Positions 51,547-60,021 of a stretch of DNA of 64,000 nt are shown here, one piece after another. The notes beneath the pieces are model-generated. The model did no database searches and had not been told where the DNA came from. It was given only the letters and a program-made list of their open reading frames with translations. Positions within the stretch are counted from its first letter, which is position 1; the number at the start of each line of letters is the position of its first letter. Both the position numbers and the translations under genes were made by a program. This stretch comes from Echinarachnius parma (taxonomy: Eukaryota; Echinodermata; Echinoidea; Clypeasteroida; Echinarachniidae), in assembly GCA_037951105.1 (NCBI GenBank), contig JBAMJV010008464.1:41001-105000 (forward strand), written 5' to 3'.

Positions 51547-52891
51547 TGTTCGATTATTCAGTTATTTACACGAAAGAAAACGAAGATGTTAGATGGCACT
51601 GGACGGCGAATTGCGTGCACCCAATTATGTAGATCGACAAATCTATCGCTTTCATGGCCTTTTTGACATTATTATTGTTATTTTCACTGTCGGCATTCTA
51701 GCGATCGACGCTATCTATACACTCTGCCTTGCGCAGTAAGAACACCGTAACTCGAGAGTAAAAGTTAGTTACGGAAAATGATTTTTTTGTTCATATAAAA
51801 CACCACATTCTCACACTTTGACCGACATTTGTAGCCCTATCAATACATTTAGGGCTGCTATAGTATATTAACTCACCGATCTCGTGTGTCGCTATACATG
51901 TCATTCTATAATTACGGCGATTTGTGATATTTTCCACGATTTTCCATGTTTCTTCATCGGTCTTTCGCGGTACTTTTTGTTCAAACTGCAAAAAAAAAAA
52001 ATATAACGTGCATCCGTATGCGCGAACACTTTTTCAGAAACTTAGGCAGCTAGGTACGGTACAGCGCGCGCGCCGCAAAGCTGCTATACAGAACTTGAGC
52101 GCGCCAAGTTATAGCAGCTTTGCGGCGCGCGCGCTGTACCGTACCTAGCTGCCTAAGTTTCTGAAAAAGTGTTCGCGCATACGGATGCACGTTATATTTT
52201 TTTTTTTTGCAGTTTGAACAAAAAGTACCGCGAAAGACCGATGAAGAAACATGGAAAATCGTGGAAAATATCACAAATCGCCGTAATTATAGAATGACAT
52301 GTATAGCGACACACGAGATCGGTGAGTTAATATACTATAGCAGCCCTAAATGTATTGATAGGGCTACAAATGTCGGTCAAAGTGTGAGAATGTGGTGTTT
52401 TATATGAACAAAAAAAATCATTTTCCGTAACTAACTTTTACTCTCGAGTTACGGTGTTCTTACTGCGCAAGGCAGAGTGTATAGATAGCGTCGATCGCTA
52501 GAATGCCGACAGTGAAAATAACAATAATAATGTCAAAAAGGCCATGAAAGCGATAGATTTGTCGATCTACCAATTATGCACCCACAGTATTATGGCGATG
52601 CAGTGTACGATTTCCGACACGCTCTTGATGAGCGGTGTGGTTACGAAACTCTACCTTAATAGGGATCACATCAAACGTTCAACATGAAGAGCTATATTTT
52701 ACTTCTTTTCTTTGCTTAGCCAAAGCGAGTACTATTTCAATATTATGTATTTTTAAATTTATTTTACATTGATACAATCAGTAAATTACATCAGAAATTA
52801 CATCAATCTCTAACAAAAATTCTACAAAATATGTTGTTTCGAATTTGATTCCTTGTCCCTGAATGTCACATGATAATTTTTCTCGATCGAG
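51547..52891. promoter_or_regulatory. divergent COQ6/COMMD1 intergenic promoter region with inserted foldback
   Basis: The two genes are head to head, with about 1.35 kb between coding starts. Of this, 940 bp is the foldback transposon at 51630-52569. Without it the starts would be only about 0.4 kb apart, typical of a bidirectional promoter. No TATA box is evident close to either start. Assignment as a promoter is inference from geometry. Confidence 0.55.
51621..52578. mobile_element. 940-bp Mutator-like foldback transposon with 9-bp TSD
   Basis: Element 51630-52569 with target duplications CCAATTATG at 51621-51629 and 52570-52578. The arms are about 455 bp each and virtually identical, meeting near 52099 around a roughly 20-bp spacer. 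Each arm encodes the same 66-aa frame (51791-51991 minus; 52207-52407 plus) containing VPRKTDEETWKIVENITNRR. The outer 70 bp match the 142-bp element at 6634-6775. The inner GGCGCGCGCGC stretches are very GC-rich. The frame is not recognised; it may be captured host sequence. Confidence 0.9.
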
Positions 52892-55800
52892 ATGGCAGAA
52901 GAGGAGGAAACGACGAAACTATTTGGGCTGCTAACTGGGATTGCCAAGCACGATTACCTTGGCTTTCATGATATTTCTGATGGGCTTTTGAAAGGAGAAC
53001 TGTATCCAGATTTCCAAGAAGATGAATTTGCAATCCTTTTGACAAAATTTAGAACTTTAATCAAGGTATGACATTGGCTTATTTCCTTTTCAGTCCCGTA
53101 TGCAGTGTTTTTGTGTAGTGTTATGCGAGTGCAGCTAGATGCTTGTACTAGATGTATTCATTTGGAATTGAAACGAGTATAGATGTTTTTTGGGTATTAT
53201 TTTATATTGTTTGCCATGATCATACCTGTAATCATATGGACAAAATCTTTAAAGAATGTGCATGCTGGTTTATTTGGTTATATAATGTTCCATGTTACAA
53301 CTAGTCCTAGTCACAATTGCAATTCTGCTAATTAAAGTGTAATTTCCTTCTTTTTTTTTGCTCCTTTCAGAATGTTGTTTCAATTGATATGGACTTCAAT
53401 CAGCTTGAAGCATTCCTGTCATCTCAGATGAAGAAGAGAGAAGGAGCTATCACACAAGCACAGGCAACCGCATTCACTAAGTTCTGGCGAAGCAATCGAG
53501 GAAAGATCCATGACAAAGTAGTCTCACAAGTAAGTACATTTCAACTGCAAGAGCAATCTTTCTCTTTATTTTGTAGTATGGCAGATAATGCATGTATATA
53601 CATGTACTCACATCTACTAAAGTAAATGGTCCAATCAGTTGGACCATTTATACGTTAATACGCTGGAGATGAGCATACCGCCCATTTGTACACTGTACCG
53701 TTCAACAGTTGAACGCTATGTTTTAGGACGCATCGGTAAGGAAAACGGACGGGAAATAATCTTTTTTTTCCTACATTTTGCGGTCTTCAAAACAACAGAG
53801 TCAGTAATTATTATCAAAGTATATGAATTGTGGATCACATAAACAAATTTTTTTTTGCATTTGCTGGTAAATGGAGGGAGAAATCGGCCGACAAAAAATG
53901 TTTTTGTGTTTGATATTGCAGCAGGCGGAAGAGGTTGATCTCCGCACAGCGCTATTGTAATGAACCTATGTGTGCATGTACTGACTTCCATCAAAATTTG
54001 ATTTAATGTTCATGGGGTTTGTTTTTTCCAGTCGTGTTGAGGTCATTTATTCCAGGATAATAATGATTTTGAAAGGAAGATTATTCACTTTGATTTTGAA
54101 CACTTTTGAAGAAATATAATACATTTCCAAATAATTCAAAATTGTACATTATATTATTTTTACTTGCAAGATAAGGAATAGAATAGGAGCCTTATTGCTA
54201 GTAGTTAATTTGTTATGTTCCTTTATTTCTGACAAACTATTAAAACATCTGATATTGGATATTCAGGGCTCTCCCTTGCTTTTCTTTCAGGTGTCCAAAA
54301 TTACACATCCGATATACTCTCACTATAGACTAGTGTGTTGTAAGAGCGTAATTTGTTGTTGGCCAATACAGAGTTTCTAGCCCGTTTCTTGTGGCCAAAT
54401 TAAATTTCAGGTGGCCATTGGCAACCGGGCCACTGCTAAGGGCGGGCCCTGATATAATTATCAATATTACACGTTTTTGATGATGATCAGAGTATTATTA
54501 CTGATGTACATTTTTTAAAATTATTTTTCAATCTTGATACAGTCAGTATTTGGCAACACACTAAAGGATTTGAGCTGGAGGATAGACATCAAGAGTCAAG
54601 CAAGACACATAGATCAAATCAACACACCAACTGCCATTGTAGAACTCAAAATAGGCAACACAATTCAACCAAAGGAGGTAAGTTTACTAATGGTGTAACT
54701 CATTAAGACTATGTGATTATGTTCTGGTTTAACATGTATTCTGCATTAACCCCAGCCCAAGTATGTTCATGACAAGTCTTGATTGGGTTAACCTGTCCCA
54801 AACAATATGATTTTGATATATTGTGCATGAACCAGACCAGACCAGACCCTGTATTTTTTTTGCGACCAGCCCTAATCGAGTTAAAAACTTTATTCTCTTG
54901 TTCCAATAGGCCGGGTGTCTATTCCTTGTACTTTTCCTATAAATCGTCAATTTATATTTTGACATGAATGAAGTACTGTACAAGTGTTTAACCCTTTGCT
55001 GGTCTTGTTATTTTGCCTCAAAGATCAAAACCTTGTTAGTTAATGAATGTATACCTTTTCAAATTTGTGCACTTATAATTTGGCTTATAATGCAATTGTG
55101 ATCAGAAATGCTGTGTTTAGTATGTATACTATAGTCTAGAGGAACAAATTATTCTGTAAGAACTGTGCAAGTATTTTCACTTTGTAAGTCTTGTTATTTT
55201 GTCTTAAAATAAATCTGCATAAGTTTGAGCTGGGTTTTTTTGTGTTCTTTTCTCACTTATCTGCCACCATAAAACCTAAAAACCTTTAATGCTTTGCTCA
55301 TATTTTAAATCTATTTTTATGCCTCCGCAACGAAGTAGCCGGAGGCATTATGTTTTCGGGTTGTCCGTCCGTCCGTACGTCCGTCCGTACGTACGTCCGT
55401 ACGTACGTCCCGTTCTCGTGATCGCGTTATCTCAAGAACCGATTGACGGATTTTCACCAAACTTGGGTCATGTATGTATCTTGGGGTGCCAATGATCTGA
55501 TTAGATTTTGGGGTCATGAGGTCAAAGGTCAAAGGTCACAGAGCTCATTATATATATGCAAAAATAGCTTGTGATCGCGTTATCTCAAGAAGGGATTGAC
55601 AGATTCTGACCAAACTTGGTACATGTATGTATCTTGGGGGGCCGATGATCTGATTAGATTTTGGAGTCATGAGGTCAAAGGTCACAGAGCTCATTATATA
55701 TGCAAAAATAGCTCGTGATCGCCTTATCTCAAGAAGGGATTGACAGATTCTGACCAAACTTGGTACATGTATGTATCTTGGGGGGCCGATGATCTGATTA

Positions 55801-56417
55801 GATTTTGGGGTCATGAGGTCAAAGGTCACAGAGCTCATTATATATGCAAAAATAGCTCGTGATCGCGTTATCTCAAGAACGGATTGACAGATTCTGACCA
55901 AACTTGGTACATGTATGTTCCTTGGAGAGCCAATGAACTGATTAGATTTTGGGGGTCATGAGGTCAAAGGTCACAGGGCTCATTATATGTAAAAGTAGCC
56001 TGAGATTGGAAATCTCAAGAACTGAATATCAGATTTCAATCCAACTTGATACCTGAATGTATCTTAGGGAACAATTGTAGTCATTAGATTTTGGGGTCAT
56101 GAGGGCAAAGGTCAAGGTCACTTATAGCTCATAATTGTGATACGTCAAGATCTAAAAGACAGAGTACCATCAAAATTTATTTGACAGAATTAATTCTGTG
56201 TACATGTTGATTTGGGCTTGATATGAATAAATTGCGTAATGGCGGAGGCATCATTTTCGACTGCGCGCAGTCGAAGATCCATCTAGTTTCTCTCTTCTTT
56301 CCTTTCCTTTCCTAGACATGTGAACATTTACGATTTGAGATGGATGAAACGCAACTCAATCATGTCATCGGGAACTTGGAAGAAATTGAAAAGCAAATTG
56401 TAGCCCACTGTCAGTGA
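52892..56417 (+). CDS. COMMD1: COMMD1 (COMM domain-containing protein 1), 4 exons
   Basis: Exons 52892-53065, 53371-53529, 54543-54677, 56316-56417, all in phase 0; 189 aa, against 190 in human. In vertebrates COMMD1 is part of the Commander/CCC complex that recycles endosomal cargo, including copper transporters, and damps NF-kappaB. Residues 1-110 form the helical N-terminal part (LFGLLTGIAKHDYLGFHDIS). Exons 3-4 encode the C-terminal COMM domain, beginning at the conserved Trp (LKDLSWRIDIKSQARH), through TPTAIVELKIG to FEMDETQLNHVIGNLEEIEK. The ATG in CGAGATGGCAGAAG has a purine at -3. Intron 3 carries a Helitron-like element ending 29 bp before exon 4. No local exon copies were seen for this gene. 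Confidence 0.95.
54262..54452. repeat. 'GGGCCAGT' repeat copy in COMMD1 intron 2
   Basis: GGCTCTCCCTTGC, GTGGCCAAATTAAATTTCAG and GCAACCGGGCCACTGCTAAG, then GGGCGGGCCCTGATAT. Confidence 0.5.
55310..56286 (+). mobile_element. Helitron-like non-autonomous element with internal tandem repeats
   Basis: Begins TCTATTTTTATGCCTCC and ends with an 18-nt hairpin TCGACTGCGCGCAGTCGA, eight bases, then CTAG followed by T. This layout (5' TC, 3' hairpin plus CTRR, A/T insertion, no TIR or TSD) is that of Helitrons. Inside are a GTCCGTACGT-rich tract (55365-55415) and about four tandem units of roughly 150 bp containing TATCTCAAGAACGGATTGAC, TGATCTGATTAGATTTTGGG and AGGTCAAAGGTCACAG. A diverged copy is at 20430-20820. 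Confidence 0.75.
55518..55975 (+). promoter_or_regulatory. array of AGGTCA-type direct repeats (DR1)
   Basis: AGGTCAAAGGTCA, the consensus DR1 site for RXR/HNF4-type nuclear receptors, occurs in each tandem unit of the Helitron-like element, and twice overlapping in the first. The match is exact to the known motif; binding or function is not shown. Confidence 0.5.
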
Positions 56418-57050
56418 AATATGTAATTGTGTATGTATGTTAACGCTTCATTTCCTGAATAGTTTTGTTTAGGATATATTTTTATACAAAAATCTGATAC
56501 ATTCATTTATTGTACTATTTTCTAATTTGTTTCTAATTTGTTGTTTTTACTACCCTACTGGGTATAACTGAGATGTTAATTCAAGTTAAATTAAACTTCA
56601 TAGAATATAACACAGAAGTTTCATCAGTGTGATGGTTTGACAACAATAACTTTCATACAACACTTATCAGTCTTCTGCTTTTTGTGGCAATTGCACATGA
56701 TATATTCAGTTTAGTGTGAAACAGAGCGCTTGGGCATTAATACGTTCATTTTGTATTTTTATTATCAAGTAACCAAGTAACTTGACTATGGAGGGAAAGG
56801 GGCCTAAGAAAAAGAAATACTGGATATATCTTGGTTTAAATAAATCATGGTACCAATAGTTATATTCACACTTTATGTAAAATTTGTAAAATATATTATA
56901 TGTTTGAATATATTATACAAAACAGCTGCATCACTTTGGTGATCCCTCGCATATATCCCCAAGTTGATTTCTATTCTTCAGGTTTATGTCAGATTTATAA
57001 TAGCTTCTGACCACACGAGCATTGAAAACTAAGGGGTTTCAGGGACGAAC
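56418..57050. other. COMMD1 3' flank
   Basis: AT-rich sequence after the COMMD1 stop. A canonical AATAAA near 56839 is a possible polyadenylation signal. No coding signal or clear repeat was seen. Confidence 0.45.
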
Positions 57051-57064
57051 ATTGCACTAGGGTT

Positions 57065-57155
57065 TTCTATAGCTCAGGTGGTAGAGCGCCGGTCTAGCAA
57101 TCCGGAGGTACCGGATTCGAATCCCGGAGGAATCCCATTTTCTTTGCTCTTTTTC
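57065..57155 (+). repeat. tRNA-Ala(AGC)-like SINE
   Basis: A box TAGCTCAGGTGGTAGAGCG, anticodon loop CTAGCAA in stem CCGG/CCGG, B box GGATTCGAATCCC, and 3' tail CCCATTTTCTTTGCTCTTTT identical to the SINE at 8218. The anticodon and T arms fold well, but the acceptor stem does not, so it is probably a SINE head or tRNA pseudogene. Confidence 0.7.
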
Positions 57156-57229
57156 ATTTATAAAATATATTATTTGAAATGTCCGAAATGTATATTTTGT
57201 CTGACGAATGTCATTATGATGTCAATATA

Positions 57230-57322
57230 TTAGTAACATTTCAATATCAATATAATATTTAGTAACATTTCAATATCAATATAATATTTAGTAACATTTC
57301 AATATCAATATAATATTTAGTA
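57230..57322. repeat. 29-bp tandem repeat, three units
   Basis: GTAACATTTCAATATCAATA followed by TAATATTTA, three identical units in a row. Confidence 0.9.
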
Positions 57323-57336
57323 ACATTTTGGTTTCC

Positions 57337-57480
57337 GGTGGAACCTCGTTATAAAGAGCTCTGATAAAACAAAACGCTCTAATAACATGGTAATTTTGCT
57401 GGTTCCAGCCCTTTTTTTACCCTGATATATCTAGGTATTTTTCATGGTCCCAAGGATCTCATTATAAAGAGGTTCCACTG
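57337..57480. repeat. pogo/Tigger-like MITE
   Basis: GGTGGAACCTCGTTATAAAG at the left, CTCATTATAAAGAGGTTCCA and CTG before TA at the right. The best-preserved copy of the family. Confidence 0.8.
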
Positions 57481-57737
57481 TATATGTCTGTACATGGTAT
57501 ACTAACATTATACTGTTGACAAAGTCAATTTTTTAAAATTCATCTTAGAGACCAAAATATCTATGTTTGTGTTATTTGTTTCCCAAGTAAAACAAATTCA
57601 CAATAACCAAAATGTGGAAATGGGGTACCTACTAGCATTGTACTCTGGGCGACTGGCCTTGATTTGATGTCACTATTTTATTTGATAAAATATTCACAAT
57701 TTACATTTAGTAATATTATGTTCTCATTTATTGCATA

Positions 57738-58170
57738 CATTCAAGTTCAAGTTCAGTTTATTTTCTCAATATAAAAGCAACAATATAAGATATATACAAA
57801 TTGATAACAATATAAAAGTAAATTTCATTTAAAGTTTAAAAATGCAGATTGCATGTACAAGTTAAAATTAATTATTTTTTGAGGGGTAACAAACCAAAAA
57901 GGTATACAAAACATTGTACATCAAATTAAAATTTATATAAATATAATGAAAGTCATAGTTCAATTTCAAAATTCAAACATAATTATCCAAAAACAGTACA
58001 ATATAACGAAACACCTAACAAACAAAGTGTAGTAGACTTGGGGAAATTATTTTATCCTAGTAAAAGGGTACATGTATAATTCATCTTGGTTATTTACTTT
58101 TTAGAGGGTGCTGAAAATTACTTTTAAAAATTGTTTCTCTGACATGTTTATTCCTTTGTAAATTATAGAG
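57738..58170 (-). mobile_element. LINE 3' fragment
   Basis: TTCAAGTTCAAGTTCAGTTTA at the low-coordinate end mirrors the LINE tail at 2583. The body has the same A-rich minus-strand 3' UTR style, with no coding left. Confidence 0.55.
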
Positions 58171-58439
58171 AATGTTAAAGTTACAAAACTTATGACACAC
58201 ACATAGAGTACTCACTAAATATTTTGAACATGGATGTTTTATGCATGTTTTATTGCACTTGGCAATTATATACAGTATATTGAAGCTACAATTTATTTAA
58301 CTACTTTTTGTAACAATGTCCAGATATAAGAAGCCCTAGCATCTTTAAGCACTATACAAGTGCATTATCTACCCAGTCACTGGATATTGCACTTTCTACT
58401 CACTTTCTATTGCACTTTCTGGCAGCCATTATTACAAGG

Positions 58440-58735
58440 CACACATGGGCGTCAACAGGCAGGGGGGGGGGGGGGGACATGCCCCCCCCCCCCCACATTT
58501 GAAAGTGGAGGGGATTGTCCCCCTCACTTTTTCATATGTATACATTATGTATGTTTGATTCCATAGCTTACACGACATATTATAGTCTCGTTTATGCACC
58601 AAATCTAACAATTTCACCCCAACAAATGCAAAGCTCCCTACTGTGGGAGGGGGCCACACCATCCCCCGCTTGGTCGCTTCGCTCCCTCGCAATTTCCCCC
58701 CCCCCCCCCACCACTTTTGAAAAGCTGTTGACGCC
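58440..58735. repeat. inverted poly(G)/poly(C) repeat
   Basis: GGGCGTCAACAGGC with a run of about 14 G and then about 14 C at 58463-58495, and a poly(C) run at about 58697-58710 followed by GCTGTTGACGCCC. Outer words are inverted copies, so this is a TIR element with homopolymers near both ends. Confidence 0.75.
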
Positions 58736-59278
58736 CTTCAGCATACACAACTTCCTCTGAGAACTGAGGACCAACTCATGATCATTCATTTCATGTTGCA
58801 AGTGTCATTTCCTTATGTTCGAATTATGATAAACATTGATAAAGGAAATTATAGTTTTGTAAATACTAATTCCTTTGTGTTGTAGTCTTATTAAATTCAA
58901 TATTTCTAGAAAGAAAGAATCTGAATTTGCATTTGTTTGTATGTGACATAAAAGTTAGACTTCATAGACTTTTTTTAACCCACCCCCTAAGCCATGTGAG
59001 TCTTTCCACAATAAAGTTTTACTTCTTAGTTTGCACGCTTCTACTTCTCCTATTTATATCGATATCTATAATATTGATGTTATGTGTTTGAGTGTGTTTC
59101 TGTGCTTGAGTGTGTATGTATGTTCGTGTTGTTCAGACTCTGTTATCTTTGATTTGACTCTTTGATTTGTCACCAAAAAAAGATCCTGTATACAATTATA
59201 TTTTCTTCAGCATTCCTATGATGGTGTGTTTCTGTGATTTGTTACTGTGGTGATGTAAATTGGCATTAAATGATTTTG

Positions 59279-59296
59279 CCCCCCCCCCCCCCCCCA
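59279..59296 (+). repeat. poly(C) tract
   Basis: About 18 C in a row. Confidence 0.9.
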
Positions 59297-59577
59297 TCCT
59301 CCTTTCCCCCGGATGGGAATTTTCACTCACCTCCTCATTGAAGATTAAATAATAATGACAGTAATAATTCAATATTTTTGACTGAGTGCTGCCCCTTGAT
59401 CGCTGCTGAAGCTTTATGCATTTGACTGAGTGATGTTTGAAAAGAAAACTTTTGTTCTATTGCCAATCATCATTATACTGGTCCCAGAAACAAAGTATGA
59501 TGCTATAAACGGTCCCACAAATTGATGACCGAAATTGCATCAAACTTTAGTCCCTCAAATGCATGATAGAAACGTAA

Positions 59578-59590
59578 GTATGTGTGTGCA

Positions 59591-59653
<63 letters not shown>

Positions 59654-59708
59654 GTGCGCGTGTGTGTGTGTGTGCGTGTGTGCGCGTGTGTGTGTGTGCG
59701 TGTGTGCG

Positions 59709-59739
<31 letters not shown>

Positions 59740-59740
59740 A
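59578..59740 (+). repeat. (TG)n microsatellite with GC interruptions
   Basis: About 160 bp of TG dinucleotides with periodic TGCG variants; Z-DNA-prone. Long Cys/Val or Thr/His frames across it are artefacts. Confidence 0.97.
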
Positions 59741-60021
59741 GGGGTGAATGTTTACTTGGTTCAAATTTCTGTCAGAGATGAAACCATCATCCTTCGTTAT
59801 TCTTGTCAACACATCGATTACATTTTGCAATTATTTGTCAAGCTACAGCCAACATGTCACACACCCGTCACACAATAATAAATTGCTACATGAACTCATA
59901 AAGCTTTAGTAATATATATTATTATTTTCTGAAAAAACGATGAAAATTGTTCAAATGGTTCTATTTAAAGGCACGTTGACTTAAATATCTTCATAAACAT
60001 GGGTCATGTGAATGACTTATG

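Noticed and set aside
52050-52148. Convergent 74-aa frames at the centre of the foldback
   Set aside because: They are mirror translations of the same palindrome and differ only at the spacer.
55317-55901. Repeated minus-strand peptide frames (SLVRICQSLLEI)
   Set aside because: Tandem units of the Helitron-like element, not a repeat protein; no start or splice support.
57065-57140. Functional tRNA-Ala(AGC) gene
   Set aside because: Acceptor stem does not pair and the 3' tail is shared with other SINE copies.
59535-59878. Cys/Val- and Thr/His-rich frames
   Set aside because: Translations of a (TG)n microsatellite.
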